This document shows positions 36,668-45,397 of a stretch of DNA of 64,000 nucleotides, piece after piece. The stretch comes from an uncultured Verrucomicrobiae bacterium (lineage in GTDB: Bacteria; Verrucomicrobiota; Verrucomicrobiia; Limisphaerales; AAA164-E04): assembly GCA_951813855.1 (NCBI GenBank), contig OX638380.1, forward strand, positions 4,811,797 to 4,875,796. Reading direction: 5' to 3'. A program made the position numbers and the translations under genes. Below the pieces are notes generated by a model, which saw only the letters and a program-made list of their open reading frames with translations, was not told the DNA's origin and ran no database searches. Position 1 is the first letter of the stretch; the number at the start of each line of letters is the position of its first letter.

Positions 36668-39220
36668 TCAATCCAGATAGATGAATTCGTTCAAATTGAT
36701 GGCCATAAGGCAAAACCGCTCCAAAGCCTGCTCTTCGGTCAACTCGGAAGTCTGTTGAATTTCGGTCATCATCGCCAATCCGTCGGCGATTTCCCGCTCG
36801 GTCGGTTGGCGATTGAAGACCAGTCCCAACCCCAGTTCGACTTGGCCGGCTCGGTCGGTTCCGGCTTCCTGCCGCAACCGCTCCGCAAAAGTGACCGCCT
36901 GATCGTTGGTGAATTTGCTGTTGAGCATGGTCAGGGACTGTGTCGGCACGGTAGTCGTAAAGCGTACGGCGCACGACGAATCGGTATCGGCGAAATCGAA
37001 TGCTTTCAACATGGGTTCGTGCAAAGATCGCTTGACGAAAACGTAGACGCTGCGCCGATTGCGATTGTCCGGATCCGACCTTCCCCATGCGTTGTTCGGA
37101 CGCGAAGCCGTGGCGAGCACTTCTTGCGGCACTTCGGTGTAGACGCTAGGGCCGCCCATTTTCAGGTTAAGCATGCCGGACAGATTGATGATGGAATCGC
37201 GAATCTCTTCCGCCGTCAGTCGCCGCATGGGAAACCGCCAGAAATAATCGTTCTCCGAATCCAGTTGCGCGTTGCCGGCGTGATACGTCGAAGACATGCG
37301 GTAAGTCCGAGTCAGCATCAAGGTTTTATGGAACTGTTTCAGACTCCATCCGTTTTCGATCAACTCGGCCGCCAGCCAATCCAGCAATTCGGGATGCGTC
37401 GGCACCTCGCCGTTCTGACCGAAGTTATTGGGAGACCGAACGATGCCGCGTCCGAAGTGGTAGTACCAAATCCGATTGGCGATCACCCGTGCGGTCAAGG
37501 GATTATCCGGGCTGACGATCCAGTTGGCGAGCACCCTGCGGCGCCCCGACGAATCGCTCCCTTCAGGCGCCGGCGGTATCTCGGGGTCGTCGAAACCCAG
37601 TACCGAAAGGTACCCGGGCTGCACCTGCTCGCCCTTGACGTGAGCGTTGCCGCGAATCAGCACGTGGGTGTCCGGCGCTTGCCGGCCGTTTTCCCTGATG
37701 GCCAAAGCCTTGGGAAGCGGAGGAATGCGTTTGCCGCGCAACTGGCGGTCCTGTTCCTTCGCCTGCACGTAATCGGCCAGTTCGGTGGCGTCCAGCGCCT
37801 GTTCCCGTTTCTGTTCGAGCAGCAATTCTCGGGTTCGCTTGTCGGCGGCGTCTTCCTTTTCCGGATTCGAGAAAGTCGCCGCGATCTTGGCCTCGTAAGC
37901 GCTGACCTTTTCCGTGATCGATTTTAGTTGTTCCTGATGTTCCCTAGTCAGGGTTTCGTGTCGTTCCCGCTCCGCCTGGCTCGCGATTTCCCGCAGGGTG
38001 TTGAGCGTATAAGCTGATTTCTTGAAAGCGCGTTGCTGGATATTGTTCAGGGTATTGTGAAAGAAGCTCAACATCCGGTAATAATCGCGCTGCGGGATAG
38101 GGTCGATTTTGTGATCGTGACACCGGGCGCACCCTACCGTTAGTCCCAGGAAGACTTGGGATGTCGTGGACAGCACGTCGTCCAAACCGTCGTAGTAAGC
38201 CTGATCGGGGTCGGCCGGCTCGTCGTCCCAAATGCCCAACCGCTGAAAACCGGTAGCGGTAACGCTGTCGATGGTTACTTCGTCCAATTCGTCTCCGGCC
38301 AATTGTTCCCGGATAAAATCGTCGTAAGGCTTGTCGAGGTTGAAGGCTTGGATGACGTAGTCGCGATAACGCCAAGCTTCCGGTTTGCGACCGTCGCGTT
38401 CGTAACCGTTGGTTTCGGCGTAACGAACCAGATCTAACCAATGCCGCCCCCATTTCTCGCCGTACTGAGGCATTCTCAGCAACCGGTCGACTACCTTTTC
38501 GAAAGCGTTCGAGGAAGGGTCGTTCTCGAATGCAGTCACCTCCTCGAGAGTCGGCGGTAGGCCGATCAAATTATAATAAGCACGCCGAATCCATTGCTGG
38601 CGGGATGCCGGACCGTTGGGAACGAGTCCGGCCTCGTTCAAGCTCGCGGCGATAAAAGCGTCAATCGGATGTTCGTTCCATTCCTTCGGCGACACTTCGG
38701 AGGGAACGGATTTCACGATGGGGCGAAAGGCCCAGTAATTTCGGGTCCGTTCGTTGACTTCGGTTTGATAACCCGCCGACTCCCCTTCTTCGGCGTGAGG
38801 ATCCGGTTCTTTCTCGGCGGCGGGATCGTAAGGGAGGCCCATGGCGACCCAGGTCCGTAACTTTTCGATTTCCTCCTGATCCAATTTTCCAGAAGGCGGC
38901 ATCTGATGGTCGTCGTCCCGATAACTGATCATGTCCAACAGCAAACTCGCCTCGGGATCGTCTAGATTCACGGCCGGCCCGGTATCTCCGCCCTGTAAAA
39001 TGGATTGGCGGGAAATCAAGCGCAACCCGCCCTTGTGTTTGCCGGTGCCATGGCACTCGAAACAGTTCTGAACGATCAAAGGTTGAATTTCCTGACGAAA
39101 GAAATTCAACTCGTCGCCGGGTTGGGCGAGCGAAGCCGCCGGACACCCAATTATCCCCACGCACAACAACCAAGCCGGGTTAAGGATGTCACTCGTACGG
39201 AAAACGGTGGGAAGCTTCAT
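36668..39220 (-). CDS. PSCyt1-DUF1549-DUF1553 exported cytochrome c protein
   Basis: Exported 850-residue protein. Signal peptide to about 32 (PAASLAQ). A planctomycete-type cytochrome c domain has its heme site at C53-F-E-C56-H57 and the distal MPPSGKLDQEEI segment. DUF1549 follows (HPIDAFIAASLNEAGL, YYNLIGLPPT, HWLDLVRYAETNGY) and contains a second CxxCH (VGCARCHDHKIDPI). After a coiled region (about 400-470) comes DUF1553, with NRIWYYHFGRGIV, THPELLDWLA, TRTYRMSS, RRLTAEEIRDSI and the C-terminal NEFIYLD. The family is linked to polymer-degradation loci with DUF1501 proteins; the biochemical role is unproven. Confidence 0.9.
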   Translation of the reverse strand: MKLPTVFRTSDILNPAWLLCVGIIGCPAASLAQPGDELNFFRQEIQPLIVQNCFECHGTGKHKGGLRLISRQSILQGGDTGPAVNLDDPEASLLLDMISYRDDDHQMPPSGKLDQEEIEKLRTWVAMGLPYDPAAEKEPDPHAEEGESAGYQTEVNERTRNYWAFRPIVKSVPSEVSPKEWNEHPIDAFIAASLNEAGLVPNGPASRQQWIRRAYYNLIGLPPTLEEVTAFENDPSSNAFEKVVDRLLRMPQYGEKWGRHWLDLVRYAETNGYERDGRKPEAWRYRDYVIQAFNLDKPYDDFIREQLAGDELDEVTIDSVTATGFQRLGIWDDEPADPDQAYYDGLDDVLSTTSQVFLGLTVGCARCHDHKIDPIPQRDYYRMLSFFHNTLNNIQQRAFKKSAYTLNTLREIASQAERERHETLTREHQEQLKSITEKVSAYEAKIAATFSNPEKEDAADKRTRELLLEQKREQALDATELADYVQAKEQDRQLRGKRIPPLPKALAIRENGRQAPDTHVLIRGNAHVKGEQVQPGYLSVLGFDDPEIPPAPEGSDSSGRRRVLANWIVSPDNPLTARVIANRIWYYHFGRGIVRSPNNFGQNGEVPTHPELLDWLAAELIENGWSLKQFHKTLMLTRTYRMSSTYHAGNAQLDSENDYFWRFPMRRLTAEEIRDSIINLSGMLNLKMGGPSVYTEVPQEVLATASRPNNAWGRSDPDNRNRRSVYVFVKRSLHEPMLKAFDFADTDSSCAVRFTTTVPTQSLTMLNSKFTNDQAVTFAERLRQEAGTDRAGQVELGLGLVFNRQPTEREIADGLAMMTEIQQTSELTEEQALERFCLMAINLNEFIYLD

Positions 39221-39824
39221 ACCTTCGGATTACTCCTACCTCAAGCTCGGTTTGCAATCAAGTGCTTTTTACCGGTTGACCGGGCCATCCCGGGAATGAA
39301 ACCGGGATCTTCGAATTGTCGCATTCCTTCCCAATTCGACTCGCCCGAAACTGGACGGGCCGACGCGCTCTCAGTTCTACTGACGAGATTCAAGCCCGCC
39401 CGGGCACCGGATCAACCCCCAAGCATGCTCCCAAGCATGCTCCCAAGGAATGGAAACGGGGGCACTTCGGTTCCGAGTCCATTCTCGAACGGCGCGCCTC
39501 CGGTAGCACTTCGATAGTTACCTTTCGCTAAGCCGCCGACCGGCGATCCGCCCTCCCCGAAAGTTACCCGTTGGGATAATCGCGGGCTCTCTCTTCGCTC
39601 CGGTGCTCGTTTAGACTCCGCAACCGACTCCACTGCTCTAAGAAACGGATTCGCAACTTCCCTTCCGATCTTCCGTCAGGCGCAAGCGTTCCGAGAACCG
39701 TGATCGGAAAAACAGTCTGTTCGCTACCGGTCATGGCCTTCCGTCGAATCGCCGAATGCCAGTCCCGTCTTTTCCGGTGAACTAGATCGTCGCGAACTCG
39801 CCGATCTGCCGAGGCGCGGGTTCA
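39221..39824. other. Intergenic with a short direct repeat, no gene seen
   Basis: About 600 bases between divergent-tail genes. The only structure I see is a near-tandem aagcatgctccc repeated twice around 39420-39450. The short open frames carry no motif. Confidence 0.4.
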
Positions 39825-41051
39825 TTAAAAACGCATGCGTGACCCGGAGCGGCGGCGCCGGCGATTCGGAGGGGGAGCCCCCCGGCCGGCTTGTTTCAAA
39901 TTGGGAACGGCTTTAACCGGTTCCAAGCCGGGTATTACGCTCCGTTCGACGGTTCTCCCTGTAAGCCGCTCGATGTCCCTGAGTTTCCCCCAGTCATCGG
40001 GGGTCACCAAGGAGACGGCAATACCGTTTTCTCCGGCTCGCCCCGTGCGGCCGATGCGATGGATGTAATCCTCGGCCACCGAAGGAAGATCGAAGTTGAT
40101 GACGTGACTGATTCCCTTGATGTCCAGGCCCCGGGCCGCCACGTCCGTGGCGACCAGAATTCTCAAGTTGCCCTTCTTCATCCGGTCCATCGTTTTTTTA
40201 CGCTTGTTCTGCGGCAAGTCGCCATGCATGGGCGCCGTATCGTGACCTTGGGCCATTAACAGGCTGGACAGCCGGTCGGCGCCGCGTTTCGTCGCCGTGA
40301 AAATCAACGCTTGGGTCACTTCGGATTCGTTGAGATAAGAGTTCAGCAAGCGATGCTTGTGCAGAAAATCGTCGGCGTGATGCACTCGCTGGCGGATCAA
40401 TTCGTGTTTGTTTTGGTTGGACGTCAGTTGAATCCGAACCGGGTCGCGTAACAGATCGTCCGCGATGACGGTTATCTTGCCTTCCAACGTCGCCGAGAAC
40501 AGGAGCGTCTGGCGTTTTTTCGGCAGGCTGGAAGCGATCGTCGTGATCGCGTTGATGAATCCGAGATCCAGCATGCGGTCGGCTTCGTCCAGGACGAAAA
40601 TCTCGAGGCTGGAGTAATCCAGCCGCCGGTTTTCCATGTGGTCCATGAGGCGCCCGGGCGTAGCGACCAAAATATCCAACTTCTTCTGAAGCAGCCGGAT
40701 TTGCGGCGGATAAGGCATCCCGCCGATGACGCTGCCGCAGGTAAACCGGCAGTATTTGCCCAGATCGCGAATGTGAGCGTTGACTTGGGACGCCAGCTCC
40801 CTGGTGGGAGTCAGGATCAACACCCTGGGGCCCTTGCCTCCCCGCCGGGAACCGGTCAGCAGTTGCTGCATGGCCGGCAAGACGAAGGACGCGGTTTTAC
40901 CGGTGCCGGTCTTGGCGGACGCGAGCACGTCCCGACCTTGCAGGATCACCGGAATCGAATCTCTTTGTACAGGAGTAGGTTTTTGAAATCGGCAGGCCGT
41001 CAAGGCCTGGTTCAGTTGATCGGCTAATCCGATCTTGTCAAATGAATCCAT
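39825..41051 (-). CDS. rhlE: DEAD-box RNA helicase, RhlE type
   Basis: ATP-dependent RNA helicase of 408 residues. Motifs in order: Q motif (FQKPTPVQRDSIP), AKTGTGKT with K52, PTRELA, TPGRLMDH, VLDEADRMLDLGF, LFSATL, then the second domain with ALIFTATKRGADRL, HGDLPQNKR, ILVATDVAARGLDI and YIHRIGRTGRAGE. A short basic tail (PPNRRRRRSGSRMRF) probably aids RNA binding. Such helicases remodel ribosomal RNA or mRNA, often under cold conditions. No ribosome-binding site is obvious before the ATG. Two hairpins lie 125-166 bases upstream of the start and may be part of a leader. Confidence 0.93.
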   Translation of the reverse strand: MDSFDKIGLADQLNQALTACRFQKPTPVQRDSIPVILQGRDVLASAKTGTGKTASFVLPAMQQLLTGSRRGGKGPRVLILTPTRELASQVNAHIRDLGKYCRFTCGSVIGGMPYPPQIRLLQKKLDILVATPGRLMDHMENRRLDYSSLEIFVLDEADRMLDLGFINAITTIASSLPKKRQTLLFSATLEGKITVIADDLLRDPVRIQLTSNQNKHELIRQRVHHADDFLHKHRLLNSYLNESEVTQALIFTATKRGADRLSSLLMAQGHDTAPMHGDLPQNKRKKTMDRMKKGNLRILVATDVAARGLDIKGISHVINFDLPSVAEDYIHRIGRTGRAGENGIAVSLVTPDDWGKLRDIERLTGRTVERSVIPGLEPVKAVPNLKQAGRGAPPPNRRRRRSGSRMRF

Positions 41052-41175
41052 GAGTTAAGTAAGGGAAACGGAACTCGACGCCGAAGGCATCGAAGGAAAA
41101 TCTCGATGGGCGCGAAAGCCGAATCTGGCTTCGAATTGGGTTTTTCACAACTTACCGGTCACGCTCATAACTAAG

Positions 41176-41217
41176 CGGCCCGTTATCGGGCCGACGAGAC
41201 AATCTGTGCCGTCTCGT
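41176..41217 (-). promoter_or_regulatory. Two back-to-back hairpins upstream of rhlE
   Basis: cggcccg-ttat-cgggccg (41176-41193) and acgagac-(10)-gtctcgt (41194-41217) are two perfect 7-bp inverted repeats with no base between them. Neither has a T-tract on either strand. They would lie in the rhlE leader if transcription begins upstream of 41217. I infer a structured 5' UTR; a pair of protein-binding sites is the alternative. Confidence 0.5.
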
Positions 41218-42224
41218 ACCGGACACGGAGGCAACATACCACAACTTTTAAAGGGAGAGCAATGAAAAACGTCGTCGAAACGAATGTTTTCTTTCCTGCC
41301 TTCCTTGGCTCGGCGGCACAGTGATTTCGCGGTTATTGGAGCCGATATCATCGAAGAACGAATGCTTTCATCGAGTCGGACCGATTTTCTGGCAGCAATT
41401 TTTCTCCAGGGCCGAGGTTCTACCCCGACGGACCGCGTTGTATTCGGTTCGCGTGGTGGACAGTCCAAGGCGAGGCGCTATTTCGAACACCGGCCGGACC
41501 AGGGGATACGCCGCAACTCGAAGCGAGGTCACTCGTTTTGCTTGCACTCGTAATCGATGACTTAACCCGCTTCGCTCCCCCTCTCAGGGCCGACTATCCA
41601 AGGGGCGGTACCCTTCGTTGATGTCGCCCGGGATAGTTTTGATCACTCGGTGTCGGGAAGGATGAGCCATCCGTTTCAAAATCGCCGGAGCTTCGTTTTC
41701 TGATTTCGATTCGACTTCGTCGCAAGTTGCCGCAGTTCCCCTGATGGACTCTGGGCGGTGCCAGATCCTGAATATTCCGGCCGCTTGGGGAAGAGACGGA
41801 AAACGATCGCGCCAGCGGGAAAACTGTTGGCGTGAAGGTGAGTCTCGAAGGTCCGTATTGCCCGTGCGAGCTATCGGTCTGCTCTGAACCAGGGAATCAC
41901 CGATCGGGTTTGAGCCGATGCGAAAGTTAGCGATGGCGGTGTTCCCGAATCAAAACAAGCGATGGTAGATCCGCGCGCATCGGCAAGCTTTTGAGTATTC
42001 CAGGGATATTCCGGTTTCGTTTACGAGAATCTGAAATCCGGATTAGTGACGAATCGAAGATTGGCCGGTTGCGAATCGATCGTGAAGTTCCGGGAGTTTG
42101 GCGCACGTTTCCAAACGATGGCCTTGCCGGTCCGTCCAAGACAGGTCCAAGAAAAAGGGGCGATCGAAGCAACCGTGGAATCAGTCGAAGCCGCGCCGCT
42201 GACGATGCTCTAGCAAGTTCATAT
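41218..42224. other. Intergenic, no gene supported
   Basis: About 1 kb between the rhlE leader and the ATPase relic. Short frames on both strands are rich in Arg, Ser and Pro and carry no family motif. It may contain eroded 3' parts of the adjacent relic, but I cannot align them. Confidence 0.4.
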
Positions 42225-43226
42225 TCACAGCCCGCACACTGGGAGGAAATTCTCGAAGACAGGTGCTGGGCTCTTTCGCAACCGTCTGGATCTCGCCCCA
42301 GGAGGCACCCCGGACGTTTCCAACTCCTCGCAGGCTTCAACTTCGCAAGAACATCGAAATCCGTTGTCGATGATCCGGGTTCCCAGGGCTTCGGTCGAAA
42401 GTTGCCGTAGAGCCAACCGCCCTTGATTCCCCCGCCAGAGGTTCGTTCCCGTCTTCAGTTCGAGTTTCTTCGCTTGGAATGGAATTTTTCTTTTTCCGAT
42501 TTTCCGAACGAGTGCGCCGGTTTTTTCCAGAATCATTTCTGGAACGGATACCACCAAAGGATCGTTTTCCTCGATCCAAAATTTTCTGATATGGGCCTGC
42601 AGTGAAGACTTGCCGGCTCCGGGAGCTCCCCGGAAGACTACGATGTGACTTGCTGTCTGCTCGCCTTGCCGACAACTCTTTTTCACGATTTCGAGTTCCG
42701 CTTTCCGCCCTGCAAAGGCCAGTGGACGCTGACGATCCAAATATCGACGAACCGTTTTATCAGCGCCAAATCGGGACCGGGTGGCTTCTTCGTGAACCAG
42801 GGAATAGAAACTCCGCCTTCTATTCCGATCTTCCTGCCGATTCAAAACGACCGGCAGGAAACGCGGTGCGGTCAGATAAGGCGATAATCCTGCCGCTCGG
42901 TAAAGTCTGTCCTGCTCCCGTCCGTTGCTGTGTCCTAACTCGGGTACCGACTGCTCCACTACCCATTTCATCGCCGCAACGAGATCGGGTCGTTCCCGCT
43001 TGATTCGATCTTCCGGTGCCGACTCCGGGGGCTCCCCGGCAGGCAACGCCGCGCTCGGCCGTTTTCTTGCCTTTCGGCAAAGGTCGAAAACTTCCCGGCA
43101 ATTTCCTTTTACGATCTCGATCGCCGCTTTTCGCCCCGCAACGACCGGGGGACTCTGCCGCCCTCTGGTCACGGTGAATTCCTTGATCGGCGCTAGGTCG
43201 GGACCGGTCGTTTTTTCGGGATCCAA
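42225..43226 (-). pseudogene. ATPase relic, copy E: two N-terminal modules joined
   Basis: An open minus-strand frame without a usual start codon (it opens at TTG). It holds two copies of the family's first module: PIKEFTVTRGRQSP, then AGRKAAIEIVKGNCREVF, and, about 145 residues later, LDRQRPLAFAGRKAELEIV, KKSCRQGEQTASHIVVFRG, APGAGKSSLQAHIRKFW and LVVSVPEMILEKTGALVRKIG. The first module's P-loop is visible only in another frame (VACRGAPGVGT), so it is frameshifted. Walker B and the C-terminal half are missing. This is a fused tandem relic, orientated opposite to copies A-D. Confidence 0.68.
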
Positions 43227-43264
43227 GGCAGGAAAACTTCGTCTCCGATGCCGTTTAACGGGGA

Positions 43265-45205
43265 CTATTTAACGACGTAATTGAAGTAGCCAATGAACAT
43301 TTCGTCCCAGCTTTGCTCGCCGAAGAAGACCCGTTGGCCGGGATCCGGGTTCCAACGATTTTGCGGCGAATTATCGTAGGCTCCCTTCACGTGAAGTTTC
43401 GAACCTTTCGGCATCAATTTTGGTTCTTCATACCGGTAAGACCGCTGCCAGTCGAAGTGATAATCGGGGACCGAAAGCAAGATTTCCCGGTTGCCGTCCG
43501 GATATTCCAATTCGTAGCGGATATTCTTGCCCCGGTAATGCATATGCGGATTGAGTTCGATCAGCCAACTGTCCTGTTCGATCGCCGCCGTAGCCGAAAT
43601 TTCGTGGTTGGCCTCTCCCTCCGGAATGTCGATGTTGATGGTGTATGCCGAAGCGGTCACCAGGCGCCTTTCCGGTTTGCGGTCGGCGAGGTATAATCCC
43701 AGCTTCGTCACGTCGGTCGACGCTTTACCGACGGTCGTATAATGCATCTGAAAAACGAAAGCCGAGCCTGCGGGCAAGAATTTCCCGGTTCCCTCGGGAA
43801 AAAACTCTGGATCGTATCCTGGAACGTACCCGGTGTAAAAACCGGCCAACCCGCCTTGAACGGCGAACAGGTCGTCCGGCTCGGTTATCAGGAATATCAG
43901 ACCGTGATGAACGACAGTCGCATCACCGGGAATCACCGCCGCTCCCTTGAGCCAAACGTCTTCGGGAATCGGATTTTCCACCGTCAGATAACGATAATCC
44001 ACGACTCCCTCGGACGGAATGTTCTGATGAGGAATCTCGACGACGTAATCCGGTTCGCCCAGCAACCAATCGGTCGGTTCCGGGAACTCGGCCGTCAACA
44101 GCAAATCCTCCCCTTCCCCTCGCTCGGCGCCCTGATTGATCCAGTCGATTAACGTTTGCTTATCCTCCAGGGGGATGCGGGATTCATTGGCGAATCGGCC
44201 ATAATAATGGTCGGCGTGCCAGGGAGGCATCTCTCCGGCCAACACCTTATCCTTGATCGCGAACAGATTTTCCAACACGGATTCGTAACTGTCGAAGGCC
44301 ATGGGAGCGATGTTGCCTTCGCTGTGGCAACGAACGCAATTCGCCATAAGGATGGGAATGATATCCTCGGTATAGGAGATCGAGTCCGCTATCGGCAACT
44401 CGACCGGTTCTCCGACGCTTTCCGCTAATTCCACCGCTATCGGTTCGTTAGCCAATTGTTGCCCTATCGCCTCCGCAAGATAGCGGTTTTCGACTGTTTG
44501 GTCGCCGACGGTTACCGAAGTGCTCAGGGCTCCGCGATAGAAAAACGTCCAGTCGGTCGAGCGGGCGGCGAAAACCTCGGGGTAAGATGTCGGATTCAGA
44601 TTTCTGGTGACCACCCCGCCGTAGTCCAGCAACACCGGGAAATCGATGGCCAGTTCGGCGCTCCGGGCGGCTATCGCTTCGCGGTCGGCGACCCCGCCGG
44701 TCGCAATCGCCCAAAAAAAGACGTCGGAGCCGTGCTCGGCGCGCAAACTCTCGATTTTCGGCAATAACGGTTCCAGGCGGTCCACGGAGTCGCCTACCGT
44801 CAGCAAAACGATGATCGGGACGTGCGTGTAATAATACAGTTCGTGCGCCGCGCCGCCGCTGTCGAGCAATTTGAAATTATCCGCCCAAGGCAGTCCTTGG
44901 TCCGCGGATTCCCGCAGCCGGTAAAACCGGGTCGGCTGAACGCGGCACATCGGGTCATAGTAGGACCGGCGCGACTCGGGAGAATTCACCCGAAGCACCG
45001 GATTCCATTCCGGTGCTTCGTTTAGCATTCGCTGCACTTCCAGCACCAAGGCCCGTCCTTTGGTGGGGGGCAAGTCCACTCGCACCGCATCTTCCTCCTT
45101 GACGATGGATACTGCCAATTCCTGCTCTTGCGCTTTGCTTTGAACAATCAGAAAGACTGTCAAAATGGCCATCGCTCCCGGCCTTACAATCGCTGTTCGA
45201 ATCAT
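43265..45205 (-). CDS. Exported redoxin-like / heme c / copper type II monooxygenase-like protein
   Basis: 646 residues with a signal peptide to about 25. Residues 31-97 form a module ending TRFYRLRES that resembles the C-terminus of the neighbouring Ig protein. About 105-240 look thioredoxin-like (IIVLLTVGDSVDRLEPLL) without a CxxC. A heme c site is C290-V-R-C293-H294. The C-terminal part fits a PHM/DBM-type copper monooxygenase: His433-His434 (VVHHGLIF), His488 (FQMHYTT), His554 and His556 (NPHMHYRGK) and Met636 (WDEMF) stand where the two copper sites are expected. Activity and electron donor are inferred only. Divergent from the Ig-protein gene. Confidence 0.75.
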   Translation of the reverse strand: MIRTAIVRPGAMAILTVFLIVQSKAQEQELAVSIVKEEDAVRVDLPPTKGRALVLEVQRMLNEAPEWNPVLRVNSPESRRSYYDPMCRVQPTRFYRLRESADQGLPWADNFKLLDSGGAAHELYYYTHVPIIVLLTVGDSVDRLEPLLPKIESLRAEHGSDVFFWAIATGGVADREAIAARSAELAIDFPVLLDYGGVVTRNLNPTSYPEVFAARSTDWTFFYRGALSTSVTVGDQTVENRYLAEAIGQQLANEPIAVELAESVGEPVELPIADSISYTEDIIPILMANCVRCHSEGNIAPMAFDSYESVLENLFAIKDKVLAGEMPPWHADHYYGRFANESRIPLEDKQTLIDWINQGAERGEGEDLLLTAEFPEPTDWLLGEPDYVVEIPHQNIPSEGVVDYRYLTVENPIPEDVWLKGAAVIPGDATVVHHGLIFLITEPDDLFAVQGGLAGFYTGYVPGYDPEFFPEGTGKFLPAGSAFVFQMHYTTVGKASTDVTKLGLYLADRKPERRLVTASAYTINIDIPEGEANHEISATAAIEQDSWLIELNPHMHYRGKNIRYELEYPDGNREILLSVPDYHFDWQRSYRYEEPKLMPKGSKLHVKGAYDNSPQNRWNPDPGQRVFFGEQSWDEMFIGYFNYVVK

Positions 45206-45397
45206 AATCTGCTACTGTCGCAAACCTCGGGCAATAACCCTCCTCAACGAGTTTATCGTATCTGAGACTCGGCTTCGTTGCAACCGATTTAAGTGCCGAG
45301 CAAAGTCTCGACGGTTCGCAGCGGATCGATTTCGCGATTCCGAAATTGTCACGAAGGAAAAAATAGTCGACGATAGCGGCACTACTTCGACAGTTCT

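Noticed and set aside
42820..43101. Minus-strand frame with RGVACRGAPGVGT as a separate ATPase
   Set aside because: It is the frameshifted P-loop of the ATPase relic in 42225-43226, not an independent gene.
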